The notes under the pieces are model-generated. The model was given only the letters and a program-made list of their open reading frames with translations, did no database searches and was not told the DNA's origin. Of a stretch of 64,000 nt of DNA, positions 47,530-56,194 are shown piece by piece; position 1 is the first letter of the stretch; each line of letters begins with the position of its first letter. Source of the DNA: a virus; IMG/VR virus record IMGVR_UViG_3300042924_005664, positions 1 through 64,000 of that record. One strand, 5' to 3'. Made by a program: the position numbers and the translations under genes.

Positions 47530-48807
47530 ATGTCAAACGATACAGAAAACGACAACGTAGTACCAGAATCCAACGCCATTAACGGCATGCTTGGAGCACC
47601 ATCACTCGATGCTGATCCCATCGAGGAGTCAACATCCGATCTCCTAGACTCTCTGCTCGATAGCGCGGAGGGAATTAGTAACGAGACTTCTCCTGAAATT
47701 CCTGAAATTCCTGAAAGTGTTGAGGAAGATCTTGCCTTGGAAGAGGTTGCTCCAGTTCCCGTTGAGGAAGTCGTTCCTGAAGCAGCTCCAGAGCCGATCG
47801 CTGCTCCCGAAGTAGACATTGACCCTGAGATCTCTTCAATCCCGCAGCCCCGTAATCTTTCCGAGGCCAACCAAAACAACTGGAAGAAGCTGCAGGAGAC
47901 CGCGACGAACTACAAGAAGCAGGCGGCGGAGGCCGAATATCTGCGTCAAAAAGTTCAAGAGCTTGAGCAGCGCCCAAGCCAGACGCCTCCCGACTACGAC
48001 GAGCTCAAGAAGTTCCGCGCTATCTTCGATACCGAGAACGATCCCGAGTTCAAGAGCAAGTACGACGTGCCCATCGCTACCGCGAAGGAAAACATCTACA
48101 ACATCCTAAAGAAGAATGGCGCAAGCGAAGACGTCATCAACTCCATCGAGTCCGCTGGTGGCCCCGACAAGATCAGTCAGGAGTGGTGGAAGAGCCAAGC
48201 CATCGACAAGCTGCCCATGATCGACGCGGAGCGCCTGAAGAAGGATCTCTTCAACGTCATCGACCTCAAGGAGGGACGCACCAAGGAGATCGGAGATACC
48301 GCCGAGAAGCGCGACGAGTTCCTTCAGTCCAGACAGACCGAGCTTGTTGAGAACTTCAAGAAGCAGAACGAAGAGATCTACAGCCACACCGACGAGATCA
48401 CCAAGGAGATTCCATGGGCTCGTTACAAGGAGATCAATCCGAACGATCCTCCCGAGGTTCAGGCCGAGATCGAGAATCACAACGCAAAGGTTCAAGATCT
48501 CTCGAACAAGTTTGAAGCCGCTCTATGGCCCAAGACCCCGCAGGAACGCGCCGATGTCGCCGCTGCTGCCTCTGGGTTCCATGTCGTTGTTGGACAACTT
48601 CGCTACGAGCAGGAGACCAAGCAGGCGATGCAGGCCAAACTTGAAGCGATGACAAAGGAGCTTACCGCGCTGAAAAACGCGGGAAGGATGCCCAAGGCTA
48701 ATCCTACTCCAGCAAATGCCAAAACAAGTACAAACGTCCAAGACCGCATCAAAATGAATGCGTCCGACGCAATTGATCTTGGCCTCGATGAGGCTAGTGG
48801 CTTCTAA
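47530..48807 (+). CDS. Scaffolding protein
   Basis: 425 residues. The first 110 are very acidic and Pro/Val-rich with EIPEIPE repeats, followed by a long helical part (KKQAAEAEYLRQKVQELEQR, YEQETKQAMQAKLEAMTKEL). Acidic disorder plus coiled coil between portal and capsid is the scaffold layout. The five genes that follow separate it from the capsid gene. Confidence 0.75.
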   Translation: MSNDTENDNVVPESNAINGMLGAPSLDADPIEESTSDLLDSLLDSAEGISNETSPEIPEIPESVEEDLALEEVAPVPVEEVVPEAAPEPIAAPEVDIDPEISSIPQPRNLSEANQNNWKKLQETATNYKKQAAEAEYLRQKVQELEQRPSQTPPDYDELKKFRAIFDTENDPEFKSKYDVPIATAKENIYNILKKNGASEDVINSIESAGGPDKISQEWWKSQAIDKLPMIDAERLKKDLFNVIDLKEGRTKEIGDTAEKRDEFLQSRQTELVENFKKQNEEIYSHTDEITKEIPWARYKEINPNDPPEVQAEIENHNAKVQDLSNKFEAALWPKTPQERADVAAAASGFHVVVGQLRYEQETKQAMQAKLEAMTKELTALKNAGRMPKANPTPANAKTSTNVQDRIKMNASDAIDLGLDEASGF

Positions 48808-48812
48808 AGTAT

Positions 48813-49823
48813 ATGCCTGATCCCATCATCACTCCCCTAGTAAACGTAACTGCTAGGGCACTGGAGTCGTTCAACCCCATGGGCGGAACGATCGTAGATC
48901 AACCTCTGTCAGCTCAGAGGCTTAAACTCTCCCCGAAGGCCGAGGCTCCTGAAGACGTTGAAGAGGAAACGCCAATTGAAGTCGAAGAAGACGACTTCGA
49001 GTTTGATTCGATCGAACCGATTGTTGAGAAGGCACCTGAACCAGAGGTTGTTGTGGTGGAGAAGAAGAAACCCACCAAGAAGGCTAAGAATCCTATCATC
49101 GAGACGCGCTCCAAGGAGGGACTGCCCTCGTACCGCTGCGAGTTTGAAGGCAGGGATATTTTTGTGGGTTTCCCATGCTACAAGACAACCAATCCAGTTA
49201 CCTGTTTTTCTCTCATCGCAATGGCGCTGGATTTTGGCCGTGACAAAATTCGTTTTGATATGGCGATCGGCGATAGCAAGATCGAACACGCACGCAATCG
49301 ACTGGCTCACAAGTTTCTGGAAACTGACGCCAAGTGGATGTTGATGATCGACGACGACATCATTCCATGTATCGGAAGACCCGAATGGTCAAAGTACTGG
49401 GTTCAGAATCTCAGAAATGTTCCTGAACTGCCCTTAAAACGTCACGTTCTTCACAGGCTAATGGGTGCTGGTAAAACCCTAGTGGGAGCTTCGTACTTCG
49501 GAAGGCAGGAAGGGGGAGCACTTATGGCTAGCGATCAGTCACTTGTCCCTCGCGCACGTGCGTACGAAGACGCTGTAGTTGAGGTGGATTGGGTAGCTAC
49601 AGGCTGCATGCTAGTCCACCGAAAGGTATTTGAAGACATTCGTGAAAAGTTCGGCGACGAGCTGAAGATCGAAGTTCCAGACTACGACTACGATTACTTT
49701 CGTCCGTTTGATAGCGCACACGGCGAGGACGTTTCGTTCTGCAAACGTGCGAAGCAAGCGGGACATCAACCCCACTTGGACTTGGGTCTCCCAGTATCAC
49801 ACTTGGGGTACAAGACGTATTAA
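48813..49823 (+). CDS. GT-A glycosyltransferase with acidic N-terminal extension
   Basis: 336 residues. About 105 residues of acidic, Pro/Glu-rich linker ending in EKKKPTKKAK, then a GT2-like domain: IFVGFPCYKTTNPV, IEHARNRLAHKF, the metal-binding DDD of WMLMIDDDIIP, and a C-terminal AHGEDVSFCKRAKQAG catalytic-type motif. The first of five decoration genes between scaffold and capsid. The acidic extension resembles the scaffold N-terminus and may tether the enzyme to the assembling head; that is inference. Confidence 0.8.
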   Translation: MPDPIITPLVNVTARALESFNPMGGTIVDQPLSAQRLKLSPKAEAPEDVEEETPIEVEEDDFEFDSIEPIVEKAPEPEVVVVEKKKPTKKAKNPIIETRSKEGLPSYRCEFEGRDIFVGFPCYKTTNPVTCFSLIAMALDFGRDKIRFDMAIGDSKIEHARNRLAHKFLETDAKWMLMIDDDIIPCIGRPEWSKYWVQNLRNVPELPLKRHVLHRLMGAGKTLVGASYFGRQEGGALMASDQSLVPRARAYEDAVVEVDWVATGCMLVHRKVFEDIREKFGDELKIEVPDYDYDYFRPFDSAHGEDVSFCKRAKQAGHQPHLDLGLPVSHLGYKTY

Positions 49824-49824
49824 G

Positions 49825-50388
49825 ATGAAAAAGAAGATCTACGCTTACTACGAGTCGATTCCTTCCATACGTCAGGAGGAAGAGTTCGCCTGCTCCAATC
49901 TCTGGAAAGGATCTTGGGAGAGTAATGGATGGGAATGCAACATGCTGAACAAGACGCACGCCGCAGTCAGTCCGCTATTCAGGTCTTTGATGGGTAGATT
50001 TTTAAAGTACGAAGGAATAGCTCCATCCGCCATGGCTAGGTTTTCTAGGTGGTGCGCCCTGCAAGCTGCAGGAGGCGGCTGGATGAGTGACTACGACGTT
50101 TTGAATTTAGGATTTACTCCTTCTCTGGCAACGGAGATCGAGTCTGTGCATCCATTGCACATGGTGGCGGGGAAGCGTTCGCATATTTTTTATGCGACAC
50201 AGGAGAAGGCCGAGGAGGTGATTGGGAGCTTCATTGCGAAAGAAATTCTTAGCAATGGGGCTCCCATCCCCGAATCGGAGATCGTTGATTGCAAAGTGTT
50301 TTTTCCAACATTCGATAATTTGTTTCACCCTGAGCGAGATGGAGAGCTAACTCGATCTCAACAAATGGTTCAGAAAATTTCTAACTAG
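49825..50388 (+). CDS. GT32-like glycosyltransferase
   Basis: 187 residues from ATG at 49825. SRWCALQAAGGGWMSDYDV is the Gly-Gly-x-x-x-D-x-D region of GT32-type (OCH1-like) sugar transferases, and KKIYAYYESIPSIRQEEEF resembles their N-terminus. Smaller than typical GT32 members, though the core motif is intact. Confidence 0.75.
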   Translation: MKKKIYAYYESIPSIRQEEEFACSNLWKGSWESNGWECNMLNKTHAAVSPLFRSLMGRFLKYEGIAPSAMARFSRWCALQAAGGGWMSDYDVLNLGFTPSLATEIESVHPLHMVAGKRSHIFYATQEKAEEVIGSFIAKEILSNGAPIPESEIVDCKVFFPTFDNLFHPERDGELTRSQQMVQKISN

Positions 50389-50403
50389 TTCCACGTAGAA
50401 CAA

Positions 50404-51141
50404 ATGGAATCCCCCTTCTCCAGACAGGTAATAGTGCTGCACCAAGGTCATATTGGTGACATCATTGCATTCATACCTATCTACAGAAAACTAGGAGCGA
50501 CTAGGCTTTTAGTTACTGACGCGTCGTGGGGAGTGCCAATGACTGGGTACAAGTACGACTCCTTGAAACCGCTGCTAGATAGCCAAGGGATACCATCTGA
50601 TCTGAACGTCTGCAAATCGAGTATTGATTACGACACGACCAACTGGAGGGAGTGCTACGAGGATCACATCTCTTTGATGGATTCTCAGGCGAGATACCTG
50701 AACTTGGTGGACAGGAAAAATGGGCACATGGAAATTACTGAGCCATGGTTAAAAGTAGAGCCCAACGAAGATTTACGCGGAAAAGTAGTGATGAATCGCT
50801 CTCACAGGTACAGGAACGATAAATTCCCATGGAAGAAAGTCGTGGAGCGATACGGAAATGAGGCGGTATTTGTCGGAACAGACGAAGAGTACGACGATTT
50901 TGTCCAATCTTTCGGCAAAATCACCCGTCACTTGACCAAAGACTGCCTAGAAGTTGCCCAAGCAATCGCCGCGAGCAAGTTGTATGTCGGGAATCAGTCT
51001 AGCGCCTACTGGATCGCAGCAGGATTGCGCGTTCCTTTGCTACAAGAGGTCTACGAAACAGCTCCCAACAGCATCATACGCTATTCTGGAGCTGTTTATT
51101 GCTTCGATGGAAACGTGGACTTTGAATCTTTACCAAAATGA
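50404..51141 (+). CDS. GT9-like (heptosyltransferase-type) GT-B glycosyltransferase
   Basis: 245 residues. VLHQGHIGDIIAFIPIYRKL is the GDxxxxxP start of ADP-heptose-type GT9 enzymes, and CLEVAQAIAASKLYVGNQSS with WIAAGLRVPLLQE is the sugar-nucleotide site. A GT-B enzyme among GT-A ones suggests a multi-sugar chain. Confidence 0.75.
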   Translation: MESPFSRQVIVLHQGHIGDIIAFIPIYRKLGATRLLVTDASWGVPMTGYKYDSLKPLLDSQGIPSDLNVCKSSIDYDTTNWRECYEDHISLMDSQARYLNLVDRKNGHMEITEPWLKVEPNEDLRGKVVMNRSHRYRNDKFPWKKVVERYGNEAVFVGTDEEYDDFVQSFGKITRHLTKDCLEVAQAIAASKLYVGNQSSAYWIAAGLRVPLLQEVYETAPNSIIRYSGAVYCFDGNVDFESLPK

Positions 51142-51722
51142 AAGCGGTAATCGTCGCAGCCGAGAGGCAACACAAGGAAGTTGACAACCTTGTCAACCAC
51201 ATCAAGCGGCTAGATGGGACTGAAGTACTTGTGATCCCAGCAATTGACGAGACCGAGGAGTACCCAGCTAGGAACAACTACGCGTTTTATCAGGCGGGTC
51301 AAATTATGAAGGGAGAGGCATTTTTCTGGCTAGAACCAGACTCCACACCCCTTTGTGCTGGATGGCTCGACCGCATTGAAGCTGAGTACGCAGTATGTTG
51401 TAAGCAATTCATGCTATCTTCAGATAGAAATCCCCCTTTCGATATTGTCGGAGGGATAGGAGTATATGGCCCAAGAACTTTTGAAATAATCCCGAAGGAT
51501 ATTGATGGAGATTTGAGGGGACAAGGTTGGGACATGTGGATGCTGCGTAACGCTTTCAATCTAATTCATAAATCTCCCCTGATTCAGCATAGCTACGGCA
51601 AATATGATAGCAGTGGAAACGCTGCTCCCCATAGGTTTCCACAAGAGAGCGGCATGATTAGAAAAGACGCCGTAATCTTTCACCGAGACAAGTACCAAGA
51701 CCTCATCAACAACAAATCCTAA
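51138..51722 (+). CDS. GT-A-like sugar transferase domain protein
   Basis: 194 residues overlapping the previous gene by 4 nt. AFFWLEPDSTPLCAGWLDRI carries an ExD metal motif; VGGIGVYGPRTFEIIPK and RGQGWDMWMLRNAF fit a GT-A-like domain found in phage proteins that also carry carbohydrate-binding sites. Catalysis is plausible but the C-terminus is not typical. Confidence 0.65.
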   Translation: MKAVIVAAERQHKEVDNLVNHIKRLDGTEVLVIPAIDETEEYPARNNYAFYQAGQIMKGEAFFWLEPDSTPLCAGWLDRIEAEYAVCCKQFMLSSDRNPPFDIVGGIGVYGPRTFEIIPKDIDGDLRGQGWDMWMLRNAFNLIHKSPLIQHSYGKYDSSGNAAPHRFPQESGMIRKDAVIFHRDKYQDLINNKS

Positions 51723-51726
51723 AACT

Positions 51727-52314
51727 ATGTGCCAAGAATCCTCAAAAGCAATGACCCGCAGACTATCGGGAGAAGAAAAGCCTTTCTGGGAAAAAGTATT
51801 TACTGGTAGGGGGATCGACATTGGCGCGGGGGATGACCTGATCGCCGTGGATGGCGTAATTGGTTTCGATGTCGAGGATGGAGACGCCAATAGGATTCAC
51901 GATTACTTCCCCGCTAATTCTTTCGACTACGTCCACGCGTCACAATGCTTGGAGCACATGCACGATCCCGTGCTGGCGTTGAAATCGTGGATGAGTATCC
52001 TGAAGCCGGGTGGCTACGCCGTCGTCACAATCCCCTCTTGGGAGCTGTACGAGGGCATGGTCTGGCCCTCGCGCTACAATCCCGACCACAAGAGCACCTT
52101 CTCGATGTGGCAGAAAGGATCCCCAGCGCCGAACCACGTTCTATTCCCCGATTGGTTGAAGGACAATTTTAGTGAGCACAAAGTGGAGATTTGCCGACTT
52201 GTGGATACCAACTACAACTACAAGCTGGGCACGTCCGTTGACCAGACGTTCGATCGGGAAAACGCCGTCGAAGCGTTCATTGAATTTATTTTGAAAAAAG
52301 ATCTTGCGTTGTAA
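51727..52314 (+). CDS. SAM-dependent methyltransferase
   Basis: 195 residues. Motif I is GRGIDIGAGDDL; GFDVEDGDA, DYVHASQCLEHMHDPVLAL and ILKPGGYAVVTIP follow in the order of class I (type 11) methyltransferases. It closes the glycosyltransferase group and may cap the sugar chain or modify a sugar nucleotide. A 233-nt gap then leads to the capsid gene. Confidence 0.82.
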   Translation: MCQESSKAMTRRLSGEEKPFWEKVFTGRGIDIGAGDDLIAVDGVIGFDVEDGDANRIHDYFPANSFDYVHASQCLEHMHDPVLALKSWMSILKPGGYAVVTIPSWELYEGMVWPSRYNPDHKSTFSMWQKGSPAPNHVLFPDWLKDNFSEHKVEICRLVDTNYNYKLGTSVDQTFDRENAVEAFIEFILKKDLAL

Positions 52315-52547
52315 TACGCACGCTAGTAAAAACAACTTAACTCGGCGTGCTTCCTCCGTATGGAAGTGACTCGGTAGGGGTCAAAAAAATCTACTAATCA
52401 GGCCGCAAACAAAAACTTCCAGCGTGCCGGGAAGTGACACAAAACCAAACTTCGTATCGAAAGCGCACGCGCCTTCCGTACAACTCTGTGGTTGTCACTT
52501 CCAAAATTGGACGAGGTGGCTACAGGGAAAACAAAAAACAAAATCCC
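52315..52547 (+). promoter_or_regulatory. Long leader of the major capsid gene
   Basis: A 233-nt gene-free leader. GGAAGTGACA (about 52430) and TGTCACTTCC (about 52493) form a perfect 10-bp long-range stem enclosing about 53 nt. A smaller CTTCC/GGAAG hairpin lies near 52362. The last 20 nt (GGGAAAACAAAAAACAAAAT) are A-rich and have no SD. A weak TTGGAC/AACAAA pair at 52507 may be a promoter. It presumably boosts or protects capsid mRNA. Confidence 0.55.
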
Positions 52548-53756
52548 ATGGCATCTAATTGCATCGATCTGGCAACAGTCCAGAACTTCGCGTCCAAGGA
52601 CACGAATCGTATCATTGGTCAAATCGCAAAGGTTCTTGCCCGCAAGAGCCCCTACATCAACTCCATCGATGGTGGAACTCTCCCCAACGTCTCCGACGTT
52701 GTGCGTTCCGTTGTTGAGGAAATGGCCGTTCCCGCTTCTTCGCTGGCGTCCCCGACCTTCACCGCAGACATCAACCTCTGTGGTATCGGCGCGACTCCCG
52801 ACCGCGTAGGTTCGACCGAGTATCAGTTCCAGCTCGCCACTCTTCGTGGTGCTGGCCCACGCGTCTGCGTCAAGCAAGCCCGTACCGCCTTCAAGGGTTC
52901 CTACCTTCAGGCTCAGGTCTCGCTTGAGAAGACGATCCTCCAGCTCATCAACGCTGATATCCGCTATCAGTTCCTGATCCAGTCTGGCATCAAGTACACC
53001 TGCTCCAGCGTTAACACCTTTAACTCAAACTTGACTGGTGACATGCAGCAGATCAACACCCAGTTCTCGACCAACGTCGTTGACAGCCCGCTGAACTTCA
53101 AGACCCTCTACAAGATCGGTAGCTTCCTCCGCGAGGAGATGCTTGCCGAGCCCTTCGCATCGAAGGACGGGGAGTTCTTCCAAGTTCTTCTTGGTGCAGA
53201 CGCCATCGAGAACATCCGCAACGACGCCGACGTGAAAGAGGATCTCCTCTATCTCACCGCTGGTTCGTTCAAGCTCGGTGAGGAGTCCATCTCTGGTTAC
53301 CAGTTCATGGGCTATCGTGGGTTCGCCTTCGGCATCGATCAGCAGCCCTTGCGCAGCACGGGTCTCGGTGAAGACGGCAACCTCGTCCTCGTCAATCCTA
53401 TCATCGCTCAGGCCGTCACCAATGGTTTCGGACAGCGCCGTAACCCATCTTGGGTGAACGCTCCTTACGAGGTCGGATTCGTCATCGCAGGTGAGAGCTT
53501 CAAGCGTCTCGTTCCCGAGCAGTACGTGGGTGAGGGCACCTTCCGCTTCGCTCCCCAGCTTAGCATGGGCGAGCTCGAGTGGACGTACTTCCGCGACAAC
53601 GATTGCAACCTGTATGGTGACTTCGGTCAGCATATCTATCAAATCCAGCGTGCGATCCAGCCGATCCGCCCACAGAACGTGTGCGCGATCCTGTTCAAGC
53701 GCTGCCCGTTTGATGGTCAGGCTCTGCCTTGCTCGACCTCCACGACTGGTCTCTAA
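52548..53756 (+). CDS. Major capsid protein
   Basis: 402 residues from ATG at 52548 (38 codons of upstream in-frame sequence belong to the leader). Position after scaffold, size, a pattern of strands and short helices, and strong, regular codon choice fit a HK97-fold capsid protein. Blocks: SLASPTFTADINLCGIG, FVIAGESFKRLVPEQY, YGDFGQHIYQIQRAIQPIRP. A cysteine-rich end (KRCPFDGQALPCST) is unusual. Confidence 0.82.
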   Translation: MASNCIDLATVQNFASKDTNRIIGQIAKVLARKSPYINSIDGGTLPNVSDVVRSVVEEMAVPASSLASPTFTADINLCGIGATPDRVGSTEYQFQLATLRGAGPRVCVKQARTAFKGSYLQAQVSLEKTILQLINADIRYQFLIQSGIKYTCSSVNTFNSNLTGDMQQINTQFSTNVVDSPLNFKTLYKIGSFLREEMLAEPFASKDGEFFQVLLGADAIENIRNDADVKEDLLYLTAGSFKLGEESISGYQFMGYRGFAFGIDQQPLRSTGLGEDGNLVLVNPIIAQAVTNGFGQRRNPSWVNAPYEVGFVIAGESFKRLVPEQYVGEGTFRFAPQLSMGELEWTYFRDNDCNLYGDFGQHIYQIQRAIQPIRPQNVCAILFKRCPFDGQALPCSTSTTGL

Positions 53757-53774
53757 GAGGTAGTTTAACACGGG

Positions 53775-53804
53775 TGGGAGTTTAGGAAATATCCTAGACT
53801 CCCA
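53775..53804 (+). terminator. 13-bp hairpin after the capsid gene
   Basis: TGGGAGTTTAGGA pairs with TCCTAGACTCCCA (one G-U) around AATA. No U-tract follows. Strong hairpins after capsid genes often protect mRNA or cause partial termination. Confidence 0.7.
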
Positions 53805-53830
53805 TCTAGTTAGCCTATATCAATATTACC

Positions 53831-54091
53831 ATGTCCAACATTCCCTCAATCCTCGATGACGCTAGATTTAGGCGTCTTGTTCTTGAAAGCCTGAACTCAG
53901 TAACTTCTAGCACGACTAGCTTAGTTGGGTTCAACATCCCACCATACAACGATGTGGTGATGCTCTATCAGAACGCCTCATTCCCAACCAAGCCAACCTT
54001 CATCACGTTCAAGCAGGATGGAACAATTGTTTACGAGGTCACATTGACTTATGATGCCAATGGTGCGTTGACTCGTGTTTACGAGTCCTAA
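53831..54091 (+). CDS. Small beta-rich protein of the virion module
   Basis: 86 residues. FNIPPYNDVVMLYQ, TFITFKQDGTIVYEVTLTYD fits a small domain found in phages before repeat-rich surface proteins; the protein at 22387 is similar in kind. Probably a capsid or tail decoration linker. Confidence 0.65.
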   Translation: MSNIPSILDDARFRRLVLESLNSVTSSTTSLVGFNIPPYNDVVMLYQNASFPTKPTFITFKQDGTIVYEVTLTYDANGALTRVYES

Positions 54092-54104
54092 TCTGCTTTA
54101 GCGA

Positions 54105-55013
54105 ATGGCTAATCTTTACTACAACGCCGCAGTAGATACGGCATGGGACACACTAGGCAACTGGTGGAATGATGACATATTTACTGACCCTGCGTTAGCC
54201 CTCCCTACTACTGGGGATACTGTGTATCTCTATGGCTATATGACTAGCGGCCCAACAACGCCAGTCACCCTTAATCACATCTATGCCTATACTCTTAGCT
54301 ACGGAGGGCTGTTAAGTTTTACGGGAGCAATTGGTAACGCAACTTTTCAAGATAGCCAAAACTCTGGCACAGTCACGGGAGATGCCACATTTAACGGCTC
54401 TAGCTACAACTTCGGCACAGTAACAGGCAACGCCACGTTTAACGATACTAGCATAAACTACAGCGGCGCAGAAGTAGAAGGCAACGCCACGTTTAATGGC
54501 ACTAGCTACAATAATGGGGAAGTCACAGGAGATGCCACATTTAACGACTCTAGCTACCACGACATCTTTGGCGAAGTCGGAGGAGAGGCCACGTTTAACG
54601 ACTATAGCTACAATGGGGGCATTATAGGCTACTTCAACGGAATGCCGACTGGACTCCCTGTGACTTTTAACGACATTAGCTACAACAATTCGGTAGTCGT
54701 TGGAACCGCCACATTTAACGATGTTAGCTATAACGCCATTGGTGCGTCTGTCAATGGTGCCACGTTTAACGACTCTAGCTACAACGGAGGCTCAGTCTCA
54801 GGAGATGCCACATTTAACGATACTAGCTTTGCCCAAAGCGGAGGATCAGTCGGAGGAGAGGCCACGTTTGATTTAACTGCCGCCGCTACGCAAATTATTG
54901 GGGGGTATGATGTATCTTTTAATGGAGGTGTTGTCGTCAGCGGGGGAAGTGGTGGCGGCTCAGACAACACTATTGCCAGACTGCTAGACCTTCCTTGGTT
55001 CATTAATCTCTAA
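54105..55013 (+). CDS. ATFND-repeat solenoid protein (capsid-adjacent)
   Basis: 302 residues. The start (GNWWNDDIFTDPALALPTTG, then DTVYLYG) resembles the protein at 22906. Residues about 75-265 are about eleven repeats of roughly 14-22 residues with the core ATFNDSSYN and GG/SG turns, encoded by DNA repeats such as GCCACATTTAACGA. A regular beta-solenoid is expected. A surface decoration or host-glycan-binding role is inferred from its place next to the capsid gene. Confidence 0.75.
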   Translation: MANLYYNAAVDTAWDTLGNWWNDDIFTDPALALPTTGDTVYLYGYMTSGPTTPVTLNHIYAYTLSYGGLLSFTGAIGNATFQDSQNSGTVTGDATFNGSSYNFGTVTGNATFNDTSINYSGAEVEGNATFNGTSYNNGEVTGDATFNDSSYHDIFGEVGGEATFNDYSYNGGIIGYFNGMPTGLPVTFNDISYNNSVVVGTATFNDVSYNAIGASVNGATFNDSSYNGGSVSGDATFNDTSFAQSGGSVGGEATFDLTAAATQIIGGYDVSFNGGVVVSGGSGGGSDNTIARLLDLPWFINL

Positions 55014-55024
55014 CCCCAACACCT

Positions 55025-55330
55025 ATGTCCATTAAACTCAAATCCCCCATCACGATCAACGTCCCTTCCATCAAGAAATCGGATGGAACTACTAAGGAGT
55101 TTGCTCCTGTTGTTCTCAACGAAATCGACTTGATCGTTTCCTATGACAATAGCCGCAAGTTTGCTTCCGCAATCATCAAGGGAGTTAACCGCAACATCAC
55201 TCTCTGGAGTGGCGATGATTACGACAAGGCTGGTCAGTTTACGGATAAAGACGTAGACGCTCGCGTGAACGAGATCCTTGGCAAAGATCCTGTCAAGTCA
55301 ATTGAGGCTCTATTCCAGCCTAAGAAATAA
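55025..55330 (+). CDS. Hypothetical beta-rich structural protein
   Basis: 101 residues: KLKSPITINVPSIKKSDGTT, LNEIDLIVSYDNSRK, ITLWSGDDYDKAGQFTD. Similar small proteins are found in phage structural operons; no function known. The stop overlaps the next ATG. Confidence 0.65.
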   Translation: MSIKLKSPITINVPSIKKSDGTTKEFAPVVLNEIDLIVSYDNSRKFASAIIKGVNRNITLWSGDDYDKAGQFTDKDVDARVNEILGKDPVKSIEALFQPKK

Positions 55331-55509
55331 TGAGCAACGGCGGAACAACTTCAGACGTAGGGCCGACTAGCGCAATCGTCTCGCTTGTTTCGCTTGTGGT
55401 ATCTTTCTTCGACTCAACCCATGTGTGGTTGCAAAACACCACCCTGCTTGTTTCCTTGCTGGCTGGTTGCCTAGCAATTGTTGCAGGAATCAAGAAGCTA
55501 ATCAAATGA
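55330..55509 (+). CDS. Holin-like membrane protein 1
   Basis: 59 residues with two apolar segments (TSAIVSLVSLVVSFF and LLVSLLAGCLAIVAGI) and a basic C-terminus (KKLIK). Start overlaps the previous stop and its stop overlaps the spanin ATG. First gene of the lysis cassette; it may be a class II holin that permeabilises the inner membrane. Confidence 0.65.
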   Translation: MSNGGTTSDVGPTSAIVSLVSLVVSFFDSTHVWLQNTTLLVSLLAGCLAIVAGIKKLIK

Positions 55510-55874
55510 ACAAAATCCTTATTGTTTGTGCGTCAGCACTTCTTATTGGATGTGCATCAGAGGAGCCTGTAAAGTACACTCCTCCTTCCGTTGTTGCGGT
55601 TAAGTCTGGTATTGAACGGCTCAAGCCGCACGTTACAAACACCGCAGGAAATGCGGCGATTAAAGAGCTAATCACCGCAGTCGATACCTACGAAGCTCAA
55701 GTTGACCAGCAAGCAAGGGATCTGGCCAAGGCTCAAAACGATGCTTCATACTGGCACGCAAAACAAATCAAGGCACTTAAAGAGTTGTGGACTTGGCGAA
55801 TTATTACAATTTCTGGCATTTTGTGTGTAGTGGTTTATGTGGGGATTAAAACTGCTTGGAAGTTTCGTCCATGA
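55506..55874 (+). CDS. Unimolecular spanin (u-spanin)
   Basis: 122 residues from ATG at 55506. The N-terminal lipoprotein signal (KILIVCASALLIGCAS) has a lipobox LIGC with Cys16 as the acylated residue. A soluble helical region follows, and a C-terminal membrane segment lies at about residues 97-117 (RIITISGILCVVVYVGI). An outer-membrane lipid anchor plus an inner-membrane anchor in one chain is the u-spanin architecture, which fuses the two membranes at the end of lysis. It indicates a diderm host. Confidence 0.8.
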   Translation: MNKILIVCASALLIGCASEEPVKYTPPSVVAVKSGIERLKPHVTNTAGNAAIKELITAVDTYEAQVDQQARDLAKAQNDASYWHAKQIKALKELWTWRIITISGILCVVVYVGIKTAWKFRP

Positions 55875-56194
55875 TTCCCAAACTTGTATCACAAAGGCTG
55901 GTTGTCTCGTTGATTGGGATTGCTTTGATTCAAGCATCTTGGAGGTGGGCGGTAGAACATCTATACACGCTTCCTGAAATAGCGCTAGCAGGGTTTGTCA
56001 CCATTACCACGAACACCCTTTATGTTACGGGTGCCATTGTAATTTTTCTTGTGACTGGTCGTATGGTTTACGATTGGAAGATGGGAACTAGCCAAGTTCA
56101 GGAAGTGGTTTCTAGTGTTGCTAGAGTCAAGCAAGACATTTCAGAAAAGATTACTCACAACGCCAAGGAGAACGACTATGAAACCTCCATCTAA
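55871..56194 (+). CDS. Holin-like membrane protein 2
   Basis: 107 residues from ATG at 55871 (4-nt overlap). Two candidate membrane segments (VVSLIGIALIQASW and LYVTGAIVIFLVTGRMVY) and a polar helical tail. Position between spanin and endolysin supports a holin or antiholin. Confidence 0.6.
   Translation: MIPKLVSQRLVVSLIGIALIQASWRWAVEHLYTLPEIALAGFVTITTNTLYVTGAIVIFLVTGRMVYDWKMGTSQVQEVVSSVARVKQDISEKITHNAKENDYETSI

Noticed and set aside
48787-48812. TTGGCC/TTCTAA as a promoter for the glycosyltransferase cassette
   Set aside because: Falls in the coding end of the scaffold gene and both boxes are poor; likely chance.
54089-54094. TAATCT as -10 box of a promoter before 54105
   Set aside because: Spacing to TTGACT (54068) is only 15 bp and the boxes lie in the end of the preceding gene; too weak to report.
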